Shown: in pieces, positions 1-16,188 of the stretch
How positions within the stretch are numbered: position 1 is the first letter of the stretch
Layout of the letters: each line of letters opens with the position of its first letter
NCBI RefSeq assembly: GCF_000499845.2
Contig: NC_023759.2
Location: forward strand, 48,024,172-48,088,171
Source: Phaseolus vulgaris
Lineage: Eukaryota > Streptophyta > Magnoliopsida > Fabales > Fabaceae
Reading direction: 5' to 3'
DNA: 64,000 nucleotides
Made by a program: the position numbers and the translations under genes
Notes under the pieces: generated by a model
What the model was told of the DNA's origin: nothing
Database searches by the model: none
The model's input: only the letters and a program-made list of their open reading frames with translations

Positions 1-3335
<3,335 letters not shown>

Positions 3336-6300
3336 TCTTAGTGTGATAGAAGAGTCATTCCTTTCTCTACAGGGATGATTTATATTTCCGTCAGTTTCTA
3401 GGTGTTATCATCCTAGTTTTCTAGATGTCCCATTTTCTATAAGTAGCCTTTCACGCACATTTTTGTACTGATCATTTTCTGAGTCCCTTTCACGCACATT
3501 TTTGTACTGATCATTTGGTGAGTCGTAAAATTAAAGCAAAAGTACAATTTTCATTTGAGAAATCATCATACTCTAAATTGTTCAGGCTAGATCGTTATTG
3601 TCTTTTGTTTTTTTCCCTTCAATCGACCTACAACTACAATTTCACATGTAAAAAAAAACAATCTTTGCACAGAGCTTGTTTGTTTGCTTATAACAAGCTT
3701 ATAACATTATGTGTTGGACTTCAGAAACAACTGTGTTTACTTCTTTTTTTAATTTGTTTAATTATTTGTTTTATTCCTTTAGCTATGAAGTTCTTTTGCA
3801 GTTTATATGCACAAAAAATACTTTTTATAATTCATATACTTATATTATCTTTAATCTCTTTTAATTCTTCTAGAAACAGCAATATTAAAATAATGTGGTA
3901 AGATTAAGAGATTAAAATGGCTTGTAATCACGAGTTTTAATAAAGTTATATTGAATTTGTTTGTAATAATGAGTTTTAATAAAATTATATTGAACTTTGT
4001 CTGTTTCGACTTCATTATGAAACAGTGTGTTGAGCTTGACATGATTTTGTAATTGTGTCAGTCAGTACAAAGAAGTCGTGTTTAGATTTATGGACTTTAA
4101 TTTTACTAAATATATTTTTTTAAAAGTTTGTATAGAAAAATTCTAAAATATACTAAAAATATTTAAAATTATTAGTAAATAGTTGATTTTTTAAAATTTT
4201 GGTGTCCTCAAAATTGGAATATTGGTCATGACATTTCTTCTTTCAAATTCTTAACACTATTTAATTTGAACATTGGTCATGACATTTCTTCTCTCATTTG
4301 AGAAACAGCTTTCATTCTTAACTATTTAATTTGAATTTTTTTATAAAAATATTCCGACGGTTTGATTTTTCTTTTATAAAACTTATAAATTTATTAAAAA
4401 ATTCCTAAGTTTATTTTTTTTACAACACTTTCTTACTTTTATAAATTTGTCAAATAATTATTTAAATAATTTTTGAAAATACTTATTTATTTTTAAAATT
4501 TCAGTAAAACTGAGGTTGTGACAACTTTAACATAACTTTAAAAAAAATCATTAATAAAAAATGTATCATGTTAACACGACTTTATACTCAATATCAAAAT
4601 CGAATGACACGACTTCATTTTCACATTCTTAAAATTGTGTAACCAAGTAAATAAAACCCATTTTAATAATAAGTTTATAAAATTGTCCAACATAGTAAAA
4701 AAACCTTGAGCTTCCTGTAGGTAGTTGCATAATATTGCTACACTTCAAATTTTTAAATGATCGTGCAGTGAGAATTTTTGTAGATGTTTTTACCAAATTA
4801 GTTTTAAATCATTAAAAATGTAATTTTACTAGTCTTCTGTAATGTAAATGTGTGTTTAAATTCATTTCAATCACATCTTAGTTAAGGTGTGTGAGATTGA
4901 TTTTTAATGCTAATCAACTTCTGCGTAGGTGTGGAGTGAGATTAATCCCATTTTCATTGTTTTAAACATTTCTACTCAGAAGTTCTATACTAATTTGACG
5001 TGAGAATCATTCATGTAACTAGAAACCTAATACCACTAAACAAACAATTTTATATAATCATATACAAAGTAAAAAGAATCAATTTGACATTTTTTCAATA
5101 TTAGATTAAGTTCCCTTATTCTGTTGGCACCATTGTCCACTTTATGTTGTCTTTGTTTGCAGAATACAGTGATTACAGGTAGAATTGTGTGTATGAGGTA
5201 ATCCACCTGAGTGTAGGGTGGGGGAGAAAAGCTGACATGGACTTAGGGGAATCCATCTCATTCAGATCAGAAGTAGTAGGTTATCTTGTTTTTAGTATTG
5301 TTTGTGTAAGGTCCACAGAGGGAGAGGAGCCCCACCTTTGATTATTCATGTTATGAGATTGAACATCACACTCCCCTTTATCCTCTCTATTTCTCTCTAT
5401 TGTTTCATCCCTAACAGACAAAAAGGAATGTTACTTTCATCATCCCCAGGTTTTGCTTTGCTACACTAACCCCATTCCTGCTCAAACACAACAATTATTT
5501 TACTCCTCACATTCTATACTTTACCTGGGGAAATTAACCAATCTCATTATCATAATTCAACTATTGTTGTACTTTAAAATATCCAAGTTACCAATATTGT
5601 TAATAGTCAATAAAGAATGTGATTGTCAATAACATTCTAAAAGTATAATGATTCTTTTAAGATTTTAATAAAAATATTTTATAATTAATATTTATAATTT
5701 AAATTTTAAAGAATTTATAAAATTTGAAATTATAATATTTGAAAGAATGTTATTAATTCACAAGAATTTAAAATGTTTTACATATTTAAAATTAAAAAGT
5801 AGTATGCATTTCTACCTTTTTATAATTTATTTATTTATTATCTTATTTTAAAAAATTATGTGAATTGAAAAAGATTTAAGTTGCACCCAGTCAGGCATTA
5901 CAGTAAATCATTTAAATATTAACAACATTTAGAAATTATTATTTTTTATCTGTTATACATTACTCTAAATAAGTAAATATTAGTTATCCATTAAAAGAAA
6001 ACACAAATATAAGTGAAATATGAATGTGTAATCAATAATTCATTATCTCAGAACAAAATATATTAAACTTATAAATAAAATAAAATTGAAAATAATAATC
6101 ATAATCAATAAAAAAATTACAAATAAATTATATTTTTTAAATTAACAATATAAAATTTATACTAATTATAATAACTAATTAATTCTAATATATTGTTCTC
6201 TTGTATAGTTTTTTTTTCTCACCTATCTAAAATCTCTCATAAGTCGTCCCAGTCTTAACCATTTTTCATTCATACTGTTATGTCTGAACTCATTAACTGA

Positions 6301-7700
6301 TAACTTTAAACAAAATAATAAAAATGGTTAAACAGCTTTTTTTTTCTACAACTTTTTAATCAACAAATTTGTAATAATGTTTCCAACTTTATTTTCCGCT
6401 ACAAAACAATTTTGCGAATATTTCTAAAAATCTTCTAGTGTTTTTTTAAATGTATATCCATATCCATCACATTAATAATAAGTTTTTTAACCAAAACAGA
6501 TTTTTTTAAAAACATATACAGTCCTTTTAGTTAGGAAGACCTTTTAAAATGTCACCTTTAAGATCTTTAAAAGTATAAGCATTAAAATAAAATAAAAATA
6601 GAAATTTAACAAATATATTAATTTTACATTATTAATTAATTATACCTTATTATTAAAATAATAGAACCTACATAACTACTCTATCACTAATTTATGCAAA
6701 AAAAATGTATAGTATATCATCATTTTTTTCTAATTATTGTTTTTCATATAATTTTTAATAACAAAAAGTCGATAGTACTAAACAAGTCTAGATGATGTTG
6801 CTGAAAAAAAAAAGGGGATTGTAACTATGATTAAAGATAAATATTTAAAAGCCTAAAAGTCTAAGTTCGAAAACAACATTACTTATCGAAAAAGAAAAAA
6901 AAAATAAAACCCTATTTTCATTTATTAAATAATCCCGTATAACAGTAACAATAATTAAAAGAAATGGATAGTATATCTATGTGTAAGAATATCTTTGAAA
7001 TTAGAAAAAAAAGAACTCTACCACTGTTAGAAATTGAGAAAAGTATAGAAAAATTAAAAAAGTCTCTCATATTTTAAATACTAGTTCTATGCATATTGTT
7101 TCAAGTAACTTAACAAAAAAATCTAGTTAAAAAGGTTTGTTATTTAAAAACTAAGACTTAATTACTAAAAAAATTATCCTTTCATTTTATCTCTCATTTA
7201 TAAGATCACAGTTAAGAAAAGTGTGTGCACCAAACATCAAAATGATTGTTATATAAATATCAATAAAACAATGCAATAACTTCAATTAGAGATTATTCAT
7301 TACATACCAGATTGTAAGTTATGACAAACTTATTGGCAATTAATTATGAAATAATCTTAATCGACCTTAAGTCCACATCTTAAGAAACACGTAGGACATA
7401 AGTTCAACATCTTGTTATTTTTTAACCGAATCCATTAAGATAGGTCAAATTAGATAAGGCCATAACAATTATAGTGTTACATGAGCTTATGCCCCCACTT
7501 CAAGCGTATGGATCATCTTATTTGCAACAAGACAAATCTCATGTATTTGCTCTATTCCAAGTCCCCACAGATGTACTATTTGCATAAACAACAAAAAGTT
7601 TAGGACACCAAAGATGCCAACAAACACAAGCATCTTTCAATTGTGGGTCTGCTTAGAGCTACACTAGAAACATCTTCCAACTGTGTTTACTCTGGCTCCC
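3336..7700. other. AT-rich intergenic DNA, no gene seen
   Basis: The first 100-200 bases are probably PDI 3' UTR. The rest is AT-rich with imperfect local duplications (a ~40-bp unit around 3921-3998; a 21-bp unit starting ATTGGTCATGAC near 4220 and 4274). A GC-richer block at about 5130-5530 stands out from its surroundings but has no open frame. The small open frames here (3515-3901, 3851-4042) lack any protein-like composition. Confidence 0.6.
3447..3516. repeat. Two-copy direct repeat, 39-bp period
   Basis: About 31 bp beginning CCTTTCACGCACATTTTTG occurs twice, about 39 bp apart, shortly after the PDI stop codon, probably within the 3' UTR. The copies are nearly identical, suggesting a recent local duplication. 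Confidence 0.7.
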
Positions 7701-7732
7701 CAGACCTAAATCCACCTCACACCCTCCCCACA

Positions 7733-7812
7733 CCACGTGGACTCTGTAACTGTTCAGTTTTATATATTTTTGCATTTTCACATTTTCAATTCAATTCCTC
7801 TCTCTTTCTCTT
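7733..7812 (+). promoter_or_regulatory. Promoter-like cluster: G-box, TATA and CT-rich patch with no gene
   Basis: A perfect palindromic G-box (CCACGTGG, 7733-7740) is followed by a TATA-like element (TATATATTTT, about 7760-7770) and a pyrimidine-rich patch (about 7797-7812). This order and spacing are typical of plant core promoters, reading rightward into the 3' side of the convergent DUF1645 gene. No open frame follows, so it may drive a non-coding RNA, be a relic, or be chance. Confidence 0.3.
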
Positions 7813-8051
7813 GATCTAGAACCAGCTAGTGTGAATATAAACGCAGACTCAGTTACTGCACATCAAGCATTAAATCATTGTACACTGTTTATGAACATCT
7901 ACAGATACCACAATAGGAAGCGCGATCGATCGTGAAGCCTCGTAATCAACTAAACGATTCAAAAAAAACGATACAAGAACAAATAATCATGATATCTGTA
8001 CAACCTTTTTCTATGAATTATTGAGAATATAGGAATAGGAATAGGAAAAGT

Positions 8052-9047
8052 TTACCTGGAAGAAACAGGGTTTAAGGCTCTGGCGAAGCCACTCATAGCA
8101 CCATAGCCTTTCGAACTAAATCCCAAGCACCCAAGCAAGCCTTGTCGATATGGCAAAAATGTTTTCCTTCTCAACTCCTCCGCTTGGGCTCGGTTCGCTT
8201 TATAATGCAACTCGTGCGGAGATAACGATAACGGTAAGCGCCTCTTTCCGACGCCGTTAGTGGGCTTTTCTGTTATCTTCTTGGACTTCGGCGGCCCATT
8301 TCCCTGATTTTGGGCCTTTTTATCCTTGATCGGGGAGAAGGAAATAGTGGACCAGAACTTGTTGTTGCTCCTTCCCTCGCTTTTACTTCTGAGAAAATCC
8401 TTCAAGAAAACCCATCTCTTCGAACTCCTCCCTGTTGCTGTTGCACTGGAAGGGGTCACGTTTTCCTTCTTCTCCGTTTTCACCTCGCTCACCGCATCCT
8501 CGCTCTCTACCCACTCCACCGGCGTGTTCCTCAGAGGAGACAGGGATCTCGTCCTTCTCCTCACAGACTTATCGCGCAACCTCAGATCTCTACCTCGTAC
8601 ACGCGCTTCAACTTCCTCGTTTTCTTCGTCCTCTTCTTCCTCCAGATCCAGCAAGGGAGCCAGAACCTGCGGACGCTCCAAGTGGGTCGAGAGCTTCGTG
8701 GGCCGGATCTGACCGTTCAAGAACAACTCATCTGCCGAGCTCATCGAACCGGAACCATTAAACCCGGTCGACCCGAACCGTGCCGAGAACTCAAACTCGC
8801 AGGAAGAGGAACTTTTCTCAAAGGAAGAGGAAGAGGGTGCGTAAGTGGAAGCTGCTGTTATGGTGAAGTGCATTGGACTCGCCGGAGCGCTGTAGAAGAA
8901 GCCCCCGCCGGCTGCGGGTCCTCGGCCTGGACTGGAAGGGGCACTTACGTAGGGAGTGGAGCATGTGCTGTCCATGTCTTCGTAGAGGGAAGGGTCTTCT
9001 TCTGCGTTTGCTTTTTCGCCATTATTGCTCCGGGTTTGGAGCTCCAT
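8052..9047 (-). CDS. DUF1645 family protein (331 aa, single exon)
   Basis: Plant-specific DUF1645 family (Pfam PF07816). Members include the rice STRESS TOLERANCE AND GRAIN LENGTH (SGL) protein; biochemical function is poorly known and likely nuclear/regulatory. Visible marks: an N-terminal Ser/Pro-rich region with TPYVSAPSSPGR and YSAPASPMHFT repeats, the conserved SADELFLNGQIRP block (about residues 104-116), an acidic stretch LDLEEEEDEENEEVEARVRG, a basic WVFLKDFLRSKSEGR block, and the C-terminal end ALNPVSSR. The open frame extends seven codons further upstream but without an ATG there; the ATG at 9047-9045 (MELQTRSNNGEK) is chosen. The stop codon lies inside CAG|GTAAAC, a good splice-donor sequence. 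A TATA box lies about 180 bp upstream. GC content is high relative to the flanks, as usual for this family. Confidence 0.85.
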   Translation of the reverse strand: MELQTRSNNGEKANAEEDPSLYEDMDSTCSTPYVSAPSSPGRGPAAGGGFFYSAPASPMHFTITAASTYAPSSSSFEKSSSSCEFEFSARFGSTGFNGSGSMSSADELFLNGQIRPTKLSTHLERPQVLAPLLDLEEEEDEENEEVEARVRGRDLRLRDKSVRRRTRSLSPLRNTPVEWVESEDAVSEVKTEKKENVTPSSATATGRSSKRWVFLKDFLRSKSEGRSNNKFWSTISFSPIKDKKAQNQGNGPPKSKKITEKPTNGVGKRRLPLSLSPHELHYKANRAQAEELRRKTFLPYRQGLLGCLGFSSKGYGAMSGFARALNPVSSR

Positions 9048-9223
9048 TGCTCTGCTATGGTGTCCCAAGAGAGAGAAAGGTGCAAAGCCTGCAACAGCAA
9101 CTGCAACTGCAGGAACCAGCTAGTGCAGAAAATTAAGGAAGACAAATGAATAAATAAATACTATAACAATATTAACAGAACACAACACAGATATTGTCTC
9201 CCAAAATTGCCCTTCCCACTCTT

Positions 9224-9231
9224 CTTTTATA
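9224..9231 (-). promoter_or_regulatory. TATA box of the DUF1645 gene
   Basis: TATAAAAG on the minus strand, about 177 bp upstream of the chosen ATG. It predicts transcription starting near 9195 and a 5' UTR of about 150 bases. Confidence 0.5.
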
Positions 9232-9954
9232 TCCTTCATTGCCATTGCGGAAGAAATTTATAATAAAACAGTGTATGAGATGAGAACATCAAATTTTTTT
9301 ATTCGGTATTTTTGTATTAATTATGATAACATTATTTAATTAATAATTATCTCACTTGTTATTATAAATGAACATTAAACTTAATTCTGATAAGAAAAAG
9401 ATTCTAAGTAGTTTGTCCCAATGATGATTAGGCTGAACATTGCCAATTTTGTAAACTAATCAGTATATGATATTCTTCAGTGTTTCCCTCTGGTGCCTCA
9501 TCTCTGGGTGCATAAAACTCAGAAAATCCTACAATATTAGTAGCTATTTGTTTACCAGATATTAGATTGATTATAATTATTTACATTTGTCTATAAAATC
9601 TCCCTTCTGTTAGTATTTTTTTATATGAGAATTTCTCGGTATACTTCATAACACTGATTTTATTTAAACAAATAGCATGCACATCATGTAAGATTTTTTT
9701 TATTGGCTTAATAGTCCTGGAATATGAGAAAAAAGAAATATACCGACATTATAATATTAAACTAACATTATACATCCCATGTATTTCTTCTATTATTGAA
9801 GTAGGTTTTTAGTTTAAAAAAATTCAACTATAAAACGTGTAACATCTCAAAATATTATTAATTTTATTATAACTCAACAAAGGACCACTTCAAAATATTC
9901 AGTAATTTAAAATAAAAAAATTAAACATAATATATATATATATATATATATATA
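9232..9954. other. AT-rich spacer ending in a (TA)n microsatellite
   Basis: No gene seen. The last ~25 bases are a TA dinucleotide run that abuts the left LTR; the retrotransposon inserted into or next to this run. Confidence 0.6.
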
Positions 9955-10998
9955 TGATCCTGTCATCAACTCAAGCATGGAGGAATTGCTTTGTCGCTTC
10001 CTTACCCCGCCTATGCAACTGTGCTATCCGCAAGAATGCTCTTAGAACCTTCTCCGGGAACTTCAAACGCAACCTGCAAAACACACAGACGGCGCCTCTA
10101 GCGGCCGTTTGCACTCCGACGCTCAAGTTAGGTCACAGAACCACCAACAAAAATGTCACTGAATCTCTCTCTGATTCTCTTTTTTCTCTCTCTCTGTGTC
10201 TGTGCCTAACAGAATTCTGTTACGCTATCCTCTGCGTGTGTCAGAATTCTGTTACTCTATTGTGCGAAAACGTACCAAAATGAGTAAAAACGTGGGTGTG
10301 TACCTTTCACGACGCGGAGTGCACTTTTATCTTGGTCGCGCCTCTCTCAGATGGTGACACGTGGAGGCATGCAACTCACATCTAACCGTACACGTGCCAC
10401 TACCTGAAGGGCTCTAGCGCATCTCTTTGTGCGCCTAAGTTATTCCCTTGCGGAGTAACTTAGCGCGTTTCTTCCATCTGGGTGAATCGCACACTCCCAG
10501 GAGAACGCCAGGTGTGGCTGGACTAGGCACACTCACCAAGCATTGCTCTCTGCATAAACGATTTCCCCTTCACGATGTCATGCACGTAATGGGTTAAGAG
10601 AGTCACCAATCACTGACCGGTTTACTAACTCCCTCAGGCCACTCTCGTGCACGATTCTACCGGCAAGCAGCTCCTCTTTCTCTGAGATATGATCATGCGA
10701 GGTCCATGTGTAACGCTCTCGCTGGGAATCTCAGTCCCAGTTTAACTGCGTGTAACACGAAACCCCGATGACCATGCACCCGATGACTGATCGGTGCTCT
10801 ACTGCTTCTCGCGTTCTCCCCCCAGGTATTTATCTTGGAACTGATCTGTCGGTGGCCACTCGGTTACTACCCACCGATCACCGTTCTGGGTGATCTCCTC
10901 CCTGATTTCTCTGCCACCTGATCCACGTGTCACCCTGCGAGTGGTCCACGTGGTTATCTGCTGCTGACGTCATCGACTACCGATGACCGACCGGATCA
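9955..10998 (-). repeat. 3' LTR of the Tat element
   Basis: 1,044 bp, begins TGATCCTG and ends GGATCA, matching 24273-25316 at all but about 11 positions. It is the 3' LTR because the coding strand is minus. The short open frame near its left edge (9954-10283) occurs in both LTRs and is not a gene. Confidence 0.95.
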
Positions 10999-11013
10999 CA
11001 AGGCCCCCAGTCT
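10999..11013 (-). other. Polypurine tract of the Tat element
   Basis: Read on the minus strand, ACTGGGGGCCTTG sits directly before the 3' LTR, the expected place for the plus-strand primer of reverse transcription. The purine run is short, so the exact limits are uncertain. Confidence 0.5.
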
Positions 11014-13398
11014 CGAGCTGTGAACTCGTTCTCAGTGGTCGCGCCCTCGGTCCACGTGGCAAGTGGGGTCGCATCACGTGCCACCTCACGTGTTGCCTTT
11101 TAACGTTATGATTTCCTCCCTTAGTCTCGCGACACGTGGACGCATCAACGGCCAGCGTGGAGTGTCGCTAATGCTTCCCTTATTCAAATAGGCGCGCGCC
11201 TTCACTGTTTCATTATCTTCTTCAATACTCCACCTCTCAGACTTACTTCAAATCTCCTCTCTGCGCGCCCAACTTTCTTCAAGCTTTCTACCTCAAGACC
11301 TTCCGCGGTCATCTAAATGTATGACTTTTCTTCTTCCTTGATCCATTTAGGTTCTTTTCACCGATTGCATTCACCCTTTTCACTACCATGCATTCATCTT
11401 CTCTGTTTTTCTTCTTCTCAACCCGCGCTAGGGTTTTTTTGCGTTTCTCACTTCGCTCTCTACTTCTCCCTCTTCCTCTTCTTCGCCTGGACCTTTCTTT
11501 CTTCTTCCCTTCCTCTGTTTTTCACCGAACCATTCATCATTCCCTCTTCTTCCGTTCATCTGACTTTTTGCTTTCCTCCATTGCATTTATCTCGCAATGG
11601 CTCGCTTGAAGCAAACTGCTCGCATCGTCGCCTCATCCTCTAGTGCACAACCTTCAGCAAGTGCACCAGCGTCACCTCCACCTGATGCAACTTCCTATCA
11701 GGACAACGCCAGGGTCCATGATTGGGCTCCCCTGGCGTTGCTGGCCGAAACTTCCACTCAACTACCGAAAGGCCACCTCAAAACCCTTCTGAGCAACGAC
11801 CCTGATGAGCCCTCCTGCGCCATCGACAAGGAGAATGATTTCAACGTTCGTATACGCATTCCTCCTTGAGGGATGCCAATCTGCGCGGACGATTGGGCTA
11901 CCAATGGGGTGTCCTTCACCTTCATATACTCCGCCATCTTCAAAAGGTTGAAGCTGCACTTGCCCTTCACCTTCTTTGAGAAGGAGCTGATGATGGAGTT
12001 GAACGTCGCCCCTTGCCAACTCCATCTGAATGCCTGGGCTTTCATACGGGCATTCGAGATCCTCTGCAACTACTTTGGGCATAACGCCTCTGTAGACGTC
12101 TTCCTACATTTCTTCGAGGCGAAGAACCCTGGGGATAGGTCCTGGGTCAGCCTGAATGGAGTTGTTGGACGAGTGATCTTGGGCCTATACCAGCAATCGT
12201 TTAAAGATTGAAAGGGCAGGTTCTACATGATATCTGCTACCCAGCAAAGCCCAACGCTGCTCGAGGGGTTTCCCCTTTATTGGGTTCCTGGAGTCGAGTT
12301 TAAGAAGCCCTGGGGCCTTGAAGCCATCACTCCCTACGAGCGCGAGCTGTGTAGGTTGCTCCTAGGGGCAAAATATAACTCGGCCCTTCTCATCAAACAC
12401 GAGTTTGATGTGGTGTCTCTGAAAAAGTACATAGGTAGGCTCTTCTTCTTGCACCTCTTAGAATACTTGCACACTCTCATGCATACTTGCATAACATTTT
12501 ATCCACTTGCATAATTATGCCATCTAACTCTTCTTTTTACCCTTGATGTAGACATGACTTCAGGGAAAGATAGGAGGAGGGCACTACTGGAGCTTGCCCG
12601 GACCAGGGGTGCCAAGGAGACTGGTTCTTCCTCCTCTACCACCGAGCCCATCGCGGCTCCACCTCTCTCGGTCGCGCCAGCTGAAGGCCCCGAGCTAGAG
12701 AAGAAGAGAAGAAGGCTAGCAAAGGCCTTTCCCGCAAATGTTGCGGCCGCTGTTGCTCCTACCCCCTCAACCGAAGAGGAGAGTTCTGGCTCTCCTCTTA
12801 TCACCAAGAGGTTGGGGGGGCTTCATCCCTTAGGCCTGGGGAAATCGAAGTGGTGCAGATCGAGGAGGGTTCACACCCACCTCCTCCTACTCAACCTGCC
12901 CTAGCACCAACTTCCTCCCCCTCCCCTCAGTGCCTACCATCTCCAACGCCCCAACTTCCGTCTCCAGCATCACTTCCACCCCCACCCCCAGCGGGCCAAG
13001 CTATTGGTCAACCCACTCCACCTGCTGGGAGTGATTCTGCCCACTCGGGGGGTTTCCCAAGACTTCCTGCATCACCACCACCGCCAACCTCTGCTGCTAC
13101 TGCTGAAGGTGGTGAGGCCAGCTCGCAGCCAAGTAGCTCTGGTGCTAGCAATGAAAACTTCAGTCGAGTCATTGCCTTGGTTCGACATTTCATACGCAGC
13201 CGGGAGCTTCTCGAATGGAGTGGGCAAGAGGTGGACATGCACTTGGCCAAGCAGATAGTGCTTTCCCTAGAGTTTTCCACCCAGCACCGCAAGCAACTGG
13301 TCTTGGAGAAGAGGGTCAAGGAGCTTGAGCACGACAAGGAGTCACTGCAGAGTGACTTTGAGGCTGCCCAAGGGTCCATAGCCCTGATGAGGGATACG

Positions 13399-13410
13399 GT
13401 GGAAAAATCC
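13399..13410. repeat. 12-bp target duplication of the nested element (second copy 17287-17298)
   Basis: GTGGAAAAATCC occurs exactly once on each side of the insert. Joining the two sides over a single copy restores the open frame of the antisense ORF, so this is a true insertion duplication. Confidence 0.85.
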
Positions 13411-16164
13411 CTCTCCCCAACTTAGAATCTTGCTTGTCCTCAAGCAAAGTAAATGAATATATTTGAATTTAAATATCAAACAGCTTAATTCACTAAACAA
13501 CAGATCAAATTAGAAACTTATGATGCTTCCAAATTCAAATATAGAAAATTATAGACACAATCAATTTCCAGGATCAAATCAAAACAAATAAATGACAATT
13601 CATCAAGGAATATCTTCTCATATGCTCACGGGTAAGTGTTTCTCTATATTTTCACTGAATCATAACAAATCACAGTTGCTTTTCATTTCATCTTCAAATC
13701 ACAAACATATTAGAAACATGAATCTTGAGGTCTTTTCCAGGGTTGTAATGAGGCTGGGCTTCCAAAAAATATTGGTTTTTCTTAGATAACAAAATGCACA
13801 TCTTAAAGAAGAAGAACATACCTACAATTCAATTATAAAGAACATATATATTATCTAGTTACCACTTTCTTTCGATGTCACCTTTTTCCCCATTTTCTTT
13901 CTTTTCATGATTTTCATGAATTTTTTATCTTTTTTTTTATTTCTTTTTCTTCTTTTGTTTCTCTTTTTTTTTCAATAATAGGAAAAGATTCTTCCTATTT
14001 TCAACTTTTTGAACTTTCAAAATCAGAACCAACCATTCCCTTTTCTATATGTATTGCATTTATATTCTCCTTCCTTAGACATGCTAAAGGGTAGAAAATT
14101 ATATCAATAAAGGTTAAGGTGCAATATTAACAAAAAAATTCTTAGCCCAAAGGGGATATAAAAAAAATGGAATTCTAATATAAAGGTTGGCCTTTTGGCC
14201 CTGACTCCTAATTAACACAAAAATGCCTCAATCATCTTCATGCTCTTTTATGATGCAACAAAAATAAAAATTAAGCAACCACAACTGTCAATTCATCAGT
14301 AAAACCCTCAAAAACTGTTTCAGGTTCACACACTCACTTGGTTTAAATGGTCTCATTCCTTTTTGTCTTGTCATTATCTGTCATAATCAATCATCCTGTT
14401 AACTTTTCATGTATCATATTTTAACTACATTTGAATAGGGATTCAATCATATTTTCTTTTCTAACCTGTGTCTAATTCATCTCACTATTTAATATTTAAA
14501 CACAAATTCTTTTTTCCACAATTCAAAATTAATATTCTAGTTCTTTTTTGTTTGAAAAAAAAAATAAACTAGAAAACAAACAAATTAAAACTGAAATTTA
14601 GTCAAGAAAGATAATTCAAGACTTAAAATTACCAAACTAATAAGAAATTTATTCAAAATAAGCAATATAAACAAACTAAACAAATAAGAAAATAAACAGA
14701 AAACAAAATAACCGAAAAATAAAATAGATAAAATAAGACAAAATTCAAATAACTGAAAAGAAAAGAGAATTAGAAAGATAAAACCATATTTTTGCTCAAT
14801 CCTCTCTTCTTAAGAAATCATCCAGCTTTTTGTTAAGATCTTTATCTACAGTCTTTGTTTCATTTGCTGGATCTGCCCCCTAAATAATAAAACCTGTCCC
14901 CAGGTCAAAATACATAACATAGGTTGGGTTTCCCTTGAAATTCTCCATGGTTTACCAGTTGGGCTTATTTGATAGAAGTGATTGGCTAGACAGAATTTCC
15001 TAGCCACTTCATTATTAAAACCATATGTTCTCCCTCAACTGGTGATAGGTACCGTCATCATCATCTCTCAGTCTTTTCTAACTTCTCTCCTTGCTTCTTT
15101 TTTCTTTATTTTTAACTTCTATTCTTCTGGGTTGTCTTCTCAATTGTATAAAAACTTGTTTTCTTAATATCATAAGACAACTCAAGCAAAGATTAGTATA
15201 ACAAGTAAATAGTTTTTTTTTTTTTAAAAATGAAATAAAGAAAAACAGAAAATTTAAAATAACAAGAGAAAGAGAAATAAATAGTAAATGAAAAACAGAA
15301 CAAAAAAAACAAAAACTTACTTAAATAAAAACTAAAAAATAAATAAAATAATAAAACTATAATTTTTAACAACAAGAAAAATAAAATAAATAAAAACAAG
15401 AATAATATATAAAAACTAAAAATATACAAAATAAACAAAATTAAATAACTAACTAAGAAAACTAAAACATAATACATAGAAAAACAACTTGCGTAAAATA
15501 AAAACTAAGAATGAAATCAAAAATAATAATAAAACTAAAAATTAAAATTAAAATAAAATAAAATAAAATAAATAATTATTAAAAAAATGAAACAAAAATA
15601 AAACAGAAACTAATAGTAATAAATAATAAATAAATAAAAAACTACGTAAACTCTAAATAAACAACTTAAGCTAAACGTAAAAATAAAATATGATCAAACA
15701 AAATTCAAATCAAAATAAAATAAAAATATAATAAAAACAAAAATCAAAACAAAATAAAATAATTACAGTAAAAAAACTACGTAAACAATATAAAAACAAA
15801 AAAGTAAAGAATAAAATAAAATATAACAAAACAAAATAGATAAAGTAAACAAATAAAAAAAAACTTAAAAGAAAAAATATTAACATAAAAATAACAGTTT
15901 TAAAAAAAAACAAACATATTCACATTAAAAAAAAAACTTTGTACGTACTCAAAACTAGAGAAAAAAACAAAATCTTTACAAAATAATAAAAAAATCTAGA
16001 AAACAAAAAAACAAAATTATTGACATCTAAAAAGAAAAACAAAATATTTACAAAAATATTCAAATTAAAAAAAAATAGAAACTAAAAAAAATATTCACAT
16101 AAAAAAAAAAAATAGTTAGTATATTCACAATATTTAGGAAATTATACTCAACAAATCAAACTTG

Positions 16165-16182
16165 TCCCCGGCAACGGCGCCA
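16165..16182 (-). other. Primer-binding site, tRNA-Asp type (nested element)
   Basis: Minus strand TGGCGCCGTTGCCGGGGA, complementary to the 3' end of plant tRNA-Asp, six bases from the LTR end. This primer is used by many plant gypsy elements (Athila and relatives). Confidence 0.85.
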
Positions 16183-16188
16183 AAAACT

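Noticed and set aside
3515..3901. 128-codon frame after the PDI gene
   Set aside because: Starts at a non-ATG codon, Leu/Phe/Cys-rich, in AT-rich flank with no exon signals.
8310..9149. Long plus-strand open frames (up to 279 codons) opposite the DUF1645 gene
   Set aside because: Shadows of a GC-rich coding region. The minus-strand product matches a known family, and the plus-strand products have no family features.
9954..10283. 109-codon open frame at the left LTR edge (again at 24224-24601)
   Set aside because: Lies in both LTRs, contains no recognisable domain and runs antisense to the LTR's transcription.
15193..15913. Very hydrophobic Phe/Leu/Tyr-rich minus-strand frames
   Set aside because: Produced by an A-rich (AAAATAAA-type) tract in the nested element; no initiation context or protein-like composition.
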